Of a stretch of DNA of 64,000 nt, positions 1-7,818 are shown one piece after another. A program made the translations under genes and the position numbers. Location of the stretch: contig NZ_LKKK01000001.1 in assembly GCF_001446935.1 (NCBI RefSeq), positions 186,001 through 250,000 of the forward strand, read 5' to 3'. Source of the stretch: Pseudomonas sp. TTU2014-080ASC (GTDB lineage: Bacteria; Pseudomonadota; Gammaproteobacteria; Pseudomonadales; Pseudomonadaceae). The notes beneath the pieces are model-generated. The model saw only the letters and a program-made list of their open reading frames with translations. It ran no database searches and was not told where the DNA came from. How positions within the stretch are numbered: position 1 is the stretch's first letter; each line of letters begins with the position of its first letter.

Positions 1-369
1 CGGAGGCTGAATGGCCTCCCAGTTGAGGTTAAGAATGCGCTCTACCCCACCGACCAGAAACGCCTGCACCGAGCGATTGTATTCAGTGACGATGATGGTG
101 CTGCGTTCATCCGGAACAATCGGGCGCATACCAATTGCTTGCGACAAATCGATCACCGGCAAGGTATGCCCGCGCAAATTAACCACGCCACAGACATAAC
201 GATGACGCTGCGGCATCAGCGTCAGCTTCGGCAATTGCAGCACTTCTTGAACCTTGAACACATTAATGGCGAACAGCTGACGTCCGGCTAAGCGGAACAT
301 CAGAATCTCCAGGCGGTTCTCACCAACCAACTGGGTGCGTTGATCCACTGTATCGAGAATGCCCGCCAT
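1..369 (-). CDS. cheV: CheV-type chemotaxis coupling protein, N-terminal part (cut by window edge)
   Basis: The reading frame starts at an ATG at 369 on the minus strand behind an AGGAG ribosome binding site and runs off the left edge after 123 codons. The start MAGILDTVDQRTQLVGENR and the CheW-like stretch with FAINVFKVQEVL and VVNLRGHTLPVIDLS are typical of Pseudomonas CheV. CheV proteins couple chemoreceptors to the CheA kinase through a CheW domain and carry a C-terminal receiver domain; only the CheW-like part is visible here, so the receiver domain is presumed. A stand-alone CheW is the alternative, but this N-terminus favours CheV. Confidence 0.85.
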   Translation of the reverse strand, partial: MAGILDTVDQRTQLVGENRLEILMFRLAGRQLFAINVFKVQEVLQLPKLTLMPQRHRYVCGVVNLRGHTLPVIDLSQAIGMRPIVPDERSTIIVTEYNRSVQAFLVGGVERILNLNWEAIQPP

Positions 370-508
370 CGTATGCTCCTGATAACCTGCCTAAGGGCCA
401 GACTTAAGTTACTTCATCCTGCGAAAAGCAAGGATGGCACCACCGTAACAGATAGCGCGATGCCATCATGCTCTAAAGACATTCATCGGGCCAGTTCTTT
501 GCACGATT

Positions 509-1408
509 TCAGCTCGTTTTAAACAGCCGACACTGGGCAGGCAAATGCAGACGAATTGCAGCTGGCAAGGCCTGAAAGCGGGACTTATGGGTCTCCATCG
601 GCTCACCGTCCAGATTTAAATCCAGCCCCTCTGGCGCCTCGACTTCAAGCCAGGGCAAACGAGCCGTCACCGCCACACTTTGCACACCGTTGATGCTGCC
701 CGATAGAAAAGTACTCAAAGTGCCCATCGCATCTGACGCGGCCGGGACTATGCAGACATCCAACAGACCATCGTCCACCCAGGCTCCAGGGCAAAGCTCA
801 TGACCGCCACCTGCCTGACGCCCGTTGCCAACCCCCAATGCAAGCACCTCGCCTTCCCACTCAAAGTCAGGCCCGGTGAAGCGAGCAAATGACGAGTGCA
901 CTTCGGCAAAGCGTGTTAACCCAGTCAGAAAATAAGCTACACCGCCAAGCATGCGTTTGAGGTCTTCAGAGGTATTGGCCGTGACATTGCTGCCAAATCC
1001 GCCAGTGGCCATGTTCAAAAAGACATGATCGTCCACCCCGCCTAAATCAACTGGACGTGCAGGCTGATCAAGCAGCGCCAGGGCCTCGCCAGGCGTAAGT
1101 GGCACACCTGCTGCCACAGCAAAATCATTGGCCGTACCCAGCGGCATCAGCACCAACGACGCCTCTGTCTTAGCGGTGGCCATAGCCTCGGCCACATCCC
1201 GCAGCGTGCCATCACCGCCACCGGCAATCAGGGTGGGATAACCAGCTGCCAGCGCCTCGGTGACAATCCGCTGCGCGTCGCCCCCTTCCCACGTTACCCG
1301 TACATCCAGCTGCCAACCTAGCTTGCGACGCGCCGCGACAGCCTCTCGCACCTCCTCATTCATGGCTTGCTTGCCATGCAGAATCAACAGGGCTTTTCGT
1401 TCATCCAT
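509..1408 (-). CDS. YegS-type lipid kinase (diacylglycerol kinase catalytic family)
   Basis: This 299-residue protein has the nucleotide-binding signature GGGDGT at residues 63-68, followed by LGTANDFA, the two hallmarks of the DAGK catalytic family. Length and layout fit YegS, a soluble ATP-dependent kinase acting on phosphatidylglycerol or diacylglycerol-type lipids; the true substrate cannot be read from sequence. It stands alone between cheV and a pirin gene and has the usual ATG at 1408. No upstream operator was recognised. Confidence 0.88.
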   Translation of the reverse strand: MDERKALLILHGKQAMNEEVREAVAARRKLGWQLDVRVTWEGGDAQRIVTEALAAGYPTLIAGGGDGTLRDVAEAMATAKTEASLVLMPLGTANDFAVAAGVPLTPGEALALLDQPARPVDLGGVDDHVFLNMATGGFGSNVTANTSEDLKRMLGGVAYFLTGLTRFAEVHSSFARFTGPDFEWEGEVLALGVGNGRQAGGGHELCPGAWVDDGLLDVCIVPAASDAMGTLSTFLSGSINGVQSVAVTARLPWLEVEAPEGLDLNLDGEPMETHKSRFQALPAAIRLHLPAQCRLFKTS

Positions 1409-1508
1409 TTACACGTCCTCATCCAGAGCGTTTGTGCACAGAACCTCAGTATTGCAGAGAGATCCTGCTGCGCAGGGTGAATAGATGAAGACACACATAT
1501 AATCTAAT

Positions 1509-1552
1509 AATTCGATATTTATGTACTAAAATTGAGCATTTATTATCGAATT
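1509..1552. promoter_or_regulatory. Inverted repeat upstream of the pirin gene, possible operator
   Basis: AATTCGATA at 1509-1517 is repeated as its exact reverse complement TATCGAATT at 1544-1552, in an AT-rich gap between the divergent lipid kinase and pirin genes. The second arm lies 76 bases before the pirin start. Pirin genes are often controlled by a LysR-type regulator, but none is encoded nearby, so the regulator is unknown. Confidence 0.4.
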
Positions 1553-1628
1553 GATCTGGTAGATCATGCGCCCATCAACCACGGAATACAGCCAGTAGTC
1601 ACAGTATTCCCTCACTGAGGACATACAC

Positions 1629-2327
1629 ATGATCGAAGTACGCCCCTTCAGCAAACTTGGCCGGGCCAATCATGGCTGGCTGAATGCTCACTACCACTTT
1701 TCCTTCTCGGAGTATTACGACCCGTCCCGCATGAATTGGGGAGCGCTGCGAGTCTGGAATGATGATGAGATAGCACCTACCGGTGGCTTTCCTACACACC
1801 CGCACCGGGACATGGAGATCATTACTTATGTGCGCAAAGGTGCCATCACCCACCGTGACAGCCTGGGCAACCACGGTCGTACAGAGGCAGGTGATGTTCA
1901 GGTCATGAGTGCCGGTACCGGTATCGCCCACAGTGAATTCAATCTGGAAGGTGAAACTACCACCCTCTTTCAGATCTGGATTTTCCCGGACAAAAACGGG
2001 CTGGAGCCCTCTTGGGGCACCAAGCCGTTCCCGAAAGGTGAGCGCACCGGCAACTTCGTGGTGCTGGCCAGCGGGCACGAGGAAGACAATGATGCACTGA
2101 GTATCCGCGCCGACGCCCGAGTCGTAGCGGCCACCTTGCAAGCCGGGCAAACCGCAGAATATGCGATTGGCTCGAGCCGCAAGGCTTATCTGGTGCCTGC
2201 CACCGGCAGCATTGAGGTCAACGGCGCGCAGGCTAATGCCCGCGACGGTGTTGCCGTCTCTGATGAGAGTGTCATCCGGGTCACGGCATTAGAGGACAGC
2301 GAAATCGTTCTCGTAGATGTCGCTTGA
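1629..2327 (+). CDS. Pirin family bicupin (YhhW-like)
   Basis: The 232-residue protein shows the pirin N-terminal cupin with metal-ligand pattern H57, H59, H101, E103 (THPHRDME and TGIAHSE). It is closest in layout to the YhhW group, which binds a divalent metal and has quercetin 2,3-dioxygenase activity in E. coli; the physiological substrate is generally unknown. The start ATG at 1629 is preceded by an AGGA-type site (ctgaggaca). It is a single-gene unit, preceded by an inverted repeat and followed by a strong terminator. Confidence 0.9.
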   Translation: MIEVRPFSKLGRANHGWLNAHYHFSFSEYYDPSRMNWGALRVWNDDEIAPTGGFPTHPHRDMEIITYVRKGAITHRDSLGNHGRTEAGDVQVMSAGTGIAHSEFNLEGETTTLFQIWIFPDKNGLEPSWGTKPFPKGERTGNFVVLASGHEEDNDALSIRADARVVAATLQAGQTAEYAIGSSRKAYLVPATGSIEVNGAQANARDGVAVSDESVIRVTALEDSEIVLVDVA

Positions 2328-2334
2328 GTCGTAT

Positions 2335-2358
2335 CCGGGCGGAGCCTGCTCCGCCCGG
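2335..2358 (+). terminator. Rho-independent terminator after the pirin gene
   Basis: A 10-bp GC-rich stem (CCGGGCGGAG and its complement) with a four-base loop is followed by tcttttcttt. It starts eight bases after the pirin stop codon. Confidence 0.85.
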
Positions 2359-2520
2359 TCTTTTCTTTAATATCGGTCGATCACTGACCAGACTTATTCA
2401 ACCCGTGGCGATTACGCTTGTCTCACCGCCGCATCGGCCTATACTAATCAGCCTACCCAAGCCGTCAGGGCCACCTGCACGCATCCTCTCCGCTACACAC
2501 CAATCTCGCACCAAATACTC

Positions 2521-3543
2521 ATGAACGATCTCGGCTGTACCGCCATCCCCGTTTTGCAAAAATACATCCGCCACGCTGAACACCTCGGTCTCGATATTGA
2601 GCCAGCTTTGCGCTTCGCCGGTCTTACCGCCAAAGACCTTGAGGACAACAGCCTACGCATTCCCACCAGCCAGTTTGAACGCCTGCTTGAACACTTGCTG
2701 AGCCACTCAAGCGACACGCTTTACGGCCTGAACAGTGCACAGTACGTACAGCCGGGCTCCTGGAGTCTGCTGGGTTACATCACCATGAACTGCTCCACGC
2801 TGGGTGAAGCCATGGCGCGGATTCAGCCCTACGAGCGTTTGGTAAGTGATATCGGTAACAGTGATATTCAAACCGTTGCTGACAGCGCCCATCTCAGCTG
2901 GAGCTGCCACAGTGCTCCCGGTCAACTCCACCGGCATCTGGTGGAAAATACGCTGGCTAGTTGGCTGCTATTTGCCCGCTGGCTGACCAATACCCACTAC
3001 TCACCGCGAGAGGTCTGGTTTAGCCACGTACAACCAGAGGGCACTCGCACAGAAGACTACGAGCGCGTGTTTGCCTGTCCGGTGCGCTTTGGTCAGGACC
3101 GCAACTGCCTGATCATCCCGCAAGAATACCTAGAGCTGCCGCTCAACCACGGTGATGCCAACCTGCTGCAGTCCCTAGAAGAGCACGCCCAAGGCGTCAT
3201 GTCCGAACTGGAGCCCAATCAGCCGTTCCCGCAGCAGGTCAAACATGCGCTGCGCCAACAGTTGAGAAATGGCCTGCCACGCAAAGAGCGGGTCGCTGAG
3301 CAATTCGCAATGACAGCCCGCACACTGCAACGGCATCTTCAGGTTGCAGGCACTAGCTATCAGCAGATTCTTGAAGAGCTGCGCAAAGAACTGTCAGAAC
3401 ACTATCTGCTGCGTACCGAGCTGCCCGTGCAGACCATTGCCTGCCTGCTGGGTTTCAGCGAACCCCGCTCCTTCCACCGCAGTTTTAAGAGCTGGACGGG
3501 CAACACCCCAGGCGAATTCCGTCAGACACAACGCAGCCAATAA
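2521..3543 (+). CDS. AraC-family transcriptional regulator (OruR/ArgR-like N-terminal domain)
   Basis: This 340-residue protein has an N-terminal arabinose-binding-like domain (about residues 15-200) and a C-terminal AraC double helix-turn-helix (about 240-335). The latter includes ARTLQRHL in the first helix-turn-helix and IACLLGFSEPRSFHRSFKSW, the conserved second motif. It would bind DNA in response to a small ligand that cannot be named from sequence. The gene is monocistronic and is followed by the convergent moeA gene. No ribosome binding site of note precedes the ATG at 2521. Confidence 0.85.
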   Translation: MNDLGCTAIPVLQKYIRHAEHLGLDIEPALRFAGLTAKDLEDNSLRIPTSQFERLLEHLLSHSSDTLYGLNSAQYVQPGSWSLLGYITMNCSTLGEAMARIQPYERLVSDIGNSDIQTVADSAHLSWSCHSAPGQLHRHLVENTLASWLLFARWLTNTHYSPREVWFSHVQPEGTRTEDYERVFACPVRFGQDRNCLIIPQEYLELPLNHGDANLLQSLEEHAQGVMSELEPNQPFPQQVKHALRQQLRNGLPRKERVAEQFAMTARTLQRHLQVAGTSYQQILEELRKELSEHYLLRTELPVQTIACLLGFSEPRSFHRSFKSWTGNTPGEFRQTQRSQ

Positions 3544-3592
3544 GCGGCCAGGCCAAGGACGGCCAGCGCCCTCACCTGCCGCGATCGCGGTG

Positions 3593-4807
3593 TTAAATCA
3601 GCAGCTCGCTTAATGGAATGAAGCGCACGCAATCTCCCTCAGACAAGGTTGTGTGTTCCAACACCTCGGCAAACCCATCGGCCCATGCTGCACTTAGCAA
3701 CACTCCGGAACTCTGGTTGGGATAGAGCACCACACGACCCTCCTGAACCTGAGCTCGCAGGTATTCGCGGCGCTTACCTGGTTTTGTCCAGGTAAATCCG
3801 GCTGGTAACGAGAAGCCCAAGGGCTGCACCTGCTGCACGCCTAAACGTCGCAAAATATAAGGCCTTGCCAGCAAGCCAAATGTGACCAGTGTCGAAGCAG
3901 GATTACCCGGCAATCCCATAACCGGCACACCTCGGAACTGGCCAAACGTGAGCGGCTTACCCGGCTTAATGGCGAGCTTCCATAAACTGATCTCCCCCGC
4001 TTCACGCAGCGCAATCCCCAGGAAATCTGCCTCCCCTACCGACACACCTCCCGTAGAGAGAATCAGATCAACCTGATTCAGAGCCCCCAAGGCTGCGCGG
4101 GTCTGGGCCAAATCATCCGGCAGGATGCCGCCATCCACCACCTCACAGCTCAGTCGCTGCAGCCAACTGATCAGGACTTGACGGTTGCTGTTGTAAATCT
4201 GCCCCAGCCCCAGCGGCTGTCCCGGCTCGACCAGCTCATCGCCAGTCGACAGCACCGCAACACGCATACGGCGACGCACATTCAGCTGACTCAATCCCAG
4301 CGAAGCCGCCAACCCCAGCTCAACCGGCCCCAAGCGAGTACCAGCAGCCAACACACAATCACCCAGCTGGGTTTCCTGCCCCTGAGGGCGGATGTTCTGA
4401 CCAGCCTTCATAGGCTCGTTGAATACCACCTGGCCGTCAGCAGTCAGCGTCGTGTTTTCCTGCATCTCAACCGTGTCGGCACCTTCCGGCACGGGCGCAC
4501 CAGTGAAAATCCGCGCACAAGTTCCTGGCTGCAATGCCTCAGGCGCAGTGCCCGCCACAACACGCTGGGAAACGGGCAAAGGCTGGCCTTGCCAGTCCGC
4601 TAAACGCAAGGCGTAACCATCCATCGCACTATTCGGCCAAGGTGGCAGATCAAGCCCGGCGATTACGTCCTGCGCCAACACGCGGCCATCCGCCAACGCC
4701 AGACTGACCGACTCATTTTCAACAATCGCAGCGGCTTGCGCCTCAGCCAGCAGACGCTCCAAGGCCTGCTCAACAGAGATAAGTGCAGACAAGGGTGAAT
4801 GGCTCAT
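3593..4807 (-). CDS. moeA: Molybdopterin molybdotransferase MoeA
   Basis: MoeA inserts molybdate into adenylylated molybdopterin in the last cytoplasmic steps of molybdenum cofactor synthesis. The 404-residue length is standard. The conserved NSAMDGYAL is at about residues 59-67, FTGAPVPEGAD at 101-111, and the MoCF-binding domain shows STGDEL at 187-192, STGGVSVGEADF and GLPGNPAS. The start codon at 4807 overlaps the moaB stop by four bases (ATGA), so the pair is translationally coupled. It sits opposite mobA, which supports the pathway assignment. Confidence 0.95.
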   Translation of the reverse strand: MSHSPLSALISVEQALERLLAEAQAAAIVENESVSLALADGRVLAQDVIAGLDLPPWPNSAMDGYALRLADWQGQPLPVSQRVVAGTAPEALQPGTCARIFTGAPVPEGADTVEMQENTTLTADGQVVFNEPMKAGQNIRPQGQETQLGDCVLAAGTRLGPVELGLAASLGLSQLNVRRRMRVAVLSTGDELVEPGQPLGLGQIYNSNRQVLISWLQRLSCEVVDGGILPDDLAQTRAALGALNQVDLILSTGGVSVGEADFLGIALREAGEISLWKLAIKPGKPLTFGQFRGVPVMGLPGNPASTLVTFGLLARPYILRRLGVQQVQPLGFSLPAGFTWTKPGKRREYLRAQVQEGRVVLYPNQSSGVLLSAAWADGFAEVLEHTTLSEGDCVRFIPLSELLI

Positions 4808-5343
4808 CCGCGCCCCTCACAGGCAGCAACGGATTTCAGATGCGGGACAAAATTGCAGGGACGATGACGGTTATCCAACTGCTCAGCCAGAATGCCGTCC
4901 CAGGCCGTACGGCAAGCATTTGTCGAACCCGGCATACAACACACCAGCGTGCCATTGGCGAGCCCCGCCAAGGCGCGGGACTGAATAGTAGACGTACCAA
5001 TATCCGCCACAGAAATCTGCCGGAATAGCTCACCAAAACCATCGACATGTTTGTCCAACAGGCAGGACACCGCTTCCGGCGTACTGTCACGCCCGGTAAA
5101 GCCTGTGCCTCCGGTAATCAGCACCACCTGTACCTGGTCATCGGCAATCCAGGTGGCAACCTGGGCGCGAATCTTGTACAGATCGTCTTTAAGCAGTACG
5201 CGCTGCGCCAATGTGTGTCCCGCCGCTTGCAGTCGGTCGATCAACAGCTGGCCGGACGTATCGGTTTGCAGATTCCGGGTGTCGCTGACTGTCAGTACCG
5301 CTATATTCAGCGGCACAAATACCGCTTCGGTTTTGTCCTTCAT
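4804..5343 (-). CDS. moaB: Molybdenum cofactor biosynthesis protein MoaB
   Basis: MoaB/MogA-type proteins adenylylate molybdopterin before MoeA adds the metal. The 179-residue protein shows the family motif TGGTG at 77-81 followed by GRDSTPEAV, and VLTVSDTR at 16-23. It is the first gene of a moaB-moeA operon with a four-base stop/start overlap. The mobA gene starts 65 bases away on the other strand, so the two units probably share a divergent promoter region. Confidence 0.93.
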   Translation of the reverse strand: MKDKTEAVFVPLNIAVLTVSDTRNLQTDTSGQLLIDRLQAAGHTLAQRVLLKDDLYKIRAQVATWIADDQVQVVLITGGTGFTGRDSTPEAVSCLLDKHVDGFGELFRQISVADIGTSTIQSRALAGLANGTLVCCMPGSTNACRTAWDGILAEQLDNRHRPCNFVPHLKSVAACEGRG

Positions 5344-5407
5344 GACGGGTTCTCGCAGGTTCGTGAATGCCCGCCGTTATATCACAGCCCTTTAGCGGAG
5401 ACGCTTC

Positions 5408-5983
5408 ATGTCCGACCACCTCTCCGGACTATCTGTTTTATTACTGGCAGGCGGACGCGGGCAACGTATGGGCGGACGCGACAAGGGCCTGATGCACTGG
5501 CATAGCCGGCCGATGGTGGCCTGGATTCATGATGTGGTGCGGCCGCTCACCGATGACTTGATCATCTCCTGCAACCGCAATCACGAGCGTTACTTGGCCT
5601 ATGCAGACCGCGTTTTCAGCGACGATCAAACCAGCTTCGAAGGACCTCTGGCTGGAATCCGCGTTGGCCTGCGTCAGGCCCGGCACACACATATATTGGT
5701 GTTGCCATGCGATGCCCCGCAGGTGGATGCGGATCTGCTCCAGCAACTGATTCAGAAGGTTGGCCCACAGCCCGTAGTCGTGCGCCAAGGTGAATGGGTC
5801 GAACCCTTATTTTGCCTGCTACCGAAAGCGCTCTCGGCCAACCTGGAGGAAGCCTGGAATGCTGGCGAGCGCAGTGCACAACGCTGGTTTGCTCAGCACT
5901 CGCCGACTTTCGTTACCTGCCAGCCTGGTGATCCACGACTCAACAACTTCAACTCACCGGACAGCCTGAGCCCGGTGAAATAG
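5408..5983 (+). CDS. mobA: Molybdenum cofactor guanylyltransferase MobA
   Basis: MobA attaches GMP to the molybdenum cofactor to form the MGD cofactor of the DMSO-reductase family enzymes. The 191-residue protein carries the nucleotidyltransferase signature LLAGGRGQRMGGRDKG at about residues 12-27, with the lysine that binds GTP, and PLAGIRVGL further on. Size matches the family. The start ATG at 5408 is preceded by gcggagacgctt, an acceptable ribosome binding site. Confidence 0.94.
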   Translation: MSDHLSGLSVLLLAGGRGQRMGGRDKGLMHWHSRPMVAWIHDVVRPLTDDLIISCNRNHERYLAYADRVFSDDQTSFEGPLAGIRVGLRQARHTHILVLPCDAPQVDADLLQQLIQKVGPQPVVVRQGEWVEPLFCLLPKALSANLEEAWNAGERSAQRWFAQHSPTFVTCQPGDPRLNNFNSPDSLSPVK

Positions 5984-6067
5984 TTTTTACATAGCCGGGA
6001 ACTCTGCCAGACAGTTTTTATCATAGGGCATATACCCTTGCTCTAAACAATAAGGAGACACTAAAAA

Positions 6068-6289
6068 ATGAATCAGCGACTCATCCCAGCCATGTTTGTC
6101 GCACTGGGTCTGGCAACGCTGGCAGGCTGCTCCTCACCTGCGGTCATCACCCTGAACGACGGTCGCGAGATTCAGACAATCGACGAGCCGGTCTACGATG
6201 AAGACTCCGGTTTCTACGAATTCCAGCAACTGGACGGCAAGCGCGCCAAAATCAACAAGGATCAGGTTCGCACCGTAAAAGAACTCTGA
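6068..6289 (+). CDS. YgdI/YgdR-type small lipoprotein
   Basis: The 73-residue product has a lipoprotein signal peptide with lipobox LAGC (cysteine at about residue 21). It is followed by a small SH3-like domain with the family pattern of VITLNDGREIQT and the C-terminal KINKDQVRTVKEL. It should be exported and lipidated; its function is unknown across the family. It has a clear AAGGAGA ribosome binding site and its own terminator, consistent with a monocistronic, well-expressed small gene. Confidence 0.88.
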   Translation: MNQRLIPAMFVALGLATLAGCSSPAVITLNDGREIQTIDEPVYDEDSGFYEFQQLDGKRAKINKDQVRTVKEL

Positions 6290-6300
6290 TCGAAGCCCAC

Positions 6301-6325
6301 AATCACCCGGCACAACCGGGTGATT
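6301..6325 (+). terminator. Hairpin after the small lipoprotein gene
   Basis: AATCACCCGG and CCGGGTGATT form a perfect 10-bp stem around a five-base loop twelve bases after the stop codon. The following run is T-rich but interrupted (gattatttct). Confidence 0.7.
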
Positions 6326-6421
6326 GATTATTTCTGACAAGCACCAACGTGCATGTAATAGAAAAAATCAAAGCTAACCCCTTGTGCTACAAAAGTTTTT
6401 TGGTAAAATGCCGCCCACATT

Positions 6422-6498
6422 CGGAGTGTAGCGCAGCTTGGTAGCGCGTCTCGTTCGGGACGAGAAGGTCGCAGGTTCGAATCCTGTCTCTCCGACCA
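6422..6498 (+). tRNA. tRNA-Pro (anticodon CGG)
   Basis: A 77-base cloverleaf ends in an encoded CCA. The anticodon loop TTCGGGA sits between TCTCG/CGAGA-type stem arms and gives anticodon CGG, reading the CCG proline codon. D arm (GCGC/GCGC) and T arm (GCAGG TTCGAAT CCTGT) are normal. One oddity is that acceptor base 6 (T, 6427) faces T at 6489, so the second pair from the base of the acceptor stem is a U-U mismatch. TAAAAT at 6414-6419 could be the -10 box, but I see no well-placed -35. Confidence 0.95.
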
Positions 6499-6537
6499 TT
6501 TCAGGTTCAGACAACACTAGCTTTTCTGAATATCACA

Positions 6538-6559
6538 AAGCCCGCTTAAGCGGGCTTTG
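6538..6559 (+). terminator. Terminator after tRNA-Pro
   Basis: AAAGCCCGCTT and its exact complement AAGCGGGCTTT form a self-complementary hairpin followed by gtcgtttc, 40 bases after the tRNA. Confidence 0.75.
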
Positions 6560-6629
6560 TCGTTTCTGGCACTCAGCTTCCAGATCAGCGGCAGCCCTGT
6601 CAGCAGCCATTCGCACCCTATAATTAGGC

Positions 6630-7472
6630 ATGCGTGTTCCAACTAAACGCCCAAACACTGCCGCTTACCAATACCCCGACCACTTGCGTTCGCAAGTTCT
6701 GGCCGCGCCTAAAGCGCCAGGTGTGTATCTGTTTTATAGCGACAACAATGACCTGCCCCTGTATATCGGCAAAAGCATCGATATACGCGCACGTCTACTG
6801 TCTCATCTGCGCACACCTGCAGAAGCCCGCCTACTACAGCAAGCCCGACGCATTGAATACCGCCAGACCGCCGGCGAAATTGGCGCACTTCTGCTCGAGT
6901 CACGCCTGATCAAAGAACTCCAGCCGCTCACCAACAAGCGCCTCAGACGCCAGCGCCGTCTGTGTTCTATTCAACTGGTCAACGACAACGTCGAACTCGT
7001 CGACACCACTTCCCTCAGCAGTGGTGCAGAACTTTACGGCCTGTTCAGAAGCCGCAAGGCAGCCACTCAAGCCCTGCTCAAATTAGCCGATGAGTACCAA
7101 CTCTGCCTTACTCATCTGGGCATTGAGCGCCCGAACAGCCGCCCTTGCTTCAGGGCCCAGCTAGGGAAATGCGCTGGTGCCTGCTACGGCGGCGAAACCG
7201 TGCAAACCCATAACGCCCGACTGCGCCAAGCCCTGCAAGGCTGGATCGTGCACCACTGGCCCTACGCAGGCCCAATCGCCCTGCATGAGACATTTGAGGA
7301 CTTGGAGGATTACCACGTCATCAACCAGTGGCATTACCTCGGCACTTACTCCGACGCCCAGCAAGCCCGGACAGCCTCAACCCAAGCTGTCCAACCGTTT
7401 GATGCAGACAGCTACAGGATTCTGATGCGCCCAGTGCTATTTGGAAGCGCCCAACTAATCAAACTTTTCTGA
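6630..7472 (+). CDS. cho: Cho-type excinuclease (UvrC N-terminal homologue)
   Basis: Cho makes the 3' incision in nucleotide excision repair at lesions poorly handled by UvrC. The 280-residue protein starts with a GIY-YIG endonuclease domain: GVY at 31-33, YIG at 45-47, then SIDIRARLLSHL with the catalytic arginine, and LLLESRLIKEL with the metal-binding glutamate near residue 90. It lacks the UvrC C-terminal half and its length matches E. coli Cho (about 295). The start ATG at 6630 has only a weak ribosome binding site. Confidence 0.88.
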   Translation: MRVPTKRPNTAAYQYPDHLRSQVLAAPKAPGVYLFYSDNNDLPLYIGKSIDIRARLLSHLRTPAEARLLQQARRIEYRQTAGEIGALLLESRLIKELQPLTNKRLRRQRRLCSIQLVNDNVELVDTTSLSSGAELYGLFRSRKAATQALLKLADEYQLCLTHLGIERPNSRPCFRAQLGKCAGACYGGETVQTHNARLRQALQGWIVHHWPYAGPIALHETFEDLEDYHVINQWHYLGTYSDAQQARTASTQAVQPFDADSYRILMRPVLFGSAQLIKLF

Positions 7473-7614
7473 TTGTTTTATTCCGCAAAAATCAACCCCT
7501 CTGATTGGCTGTAACGCCCAGCTCACCTGCCCTACAGGCGATTTAAACAGACTTGGATCGACCTTAAAAATCACCTAAGCATCTGAATAAAAAAGAAATA
7601 TTCAGAATTTATCC

Positions 7615-7642
7615 TTGACACAGAACTGTAAAACACTAGAAT
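7615..7642 (+). promoter_or_regulatory. Sigma-70 promoter of tRNA-fMet copy 1
   Basis: TTGACA at 7615-7620 and TAGAAT at 7637-7642 are separated by 16 bases and end seven bases before the tRNA. Confidence 0.8.
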
Positions 7643-7648
7643 GGCGAC

Positions 7649-7725
<77 letters not shown>

Positions 7726-7730
7726 AATTC

Positions 7731-7758
7731 AAAAGGCCACTCAATGAGTGGCCTTTTT
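7731..7758 (+). terminator. Terminator of tRNA-fMet copy 1
   Basis: AAAAGGCCACTCA and TGAGTGGCCTTTT form a long stem ending in a T run five bases after the tRNA. The same hairpin follows the other two copies. Confidence 0.9.
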
Positions 7759-7818
7759 TATTGCCTGCTTGTCTGTCCTCCTCAGGCCGATCCGCAGACC
7801 GACCTGAGCACAAGCCAA

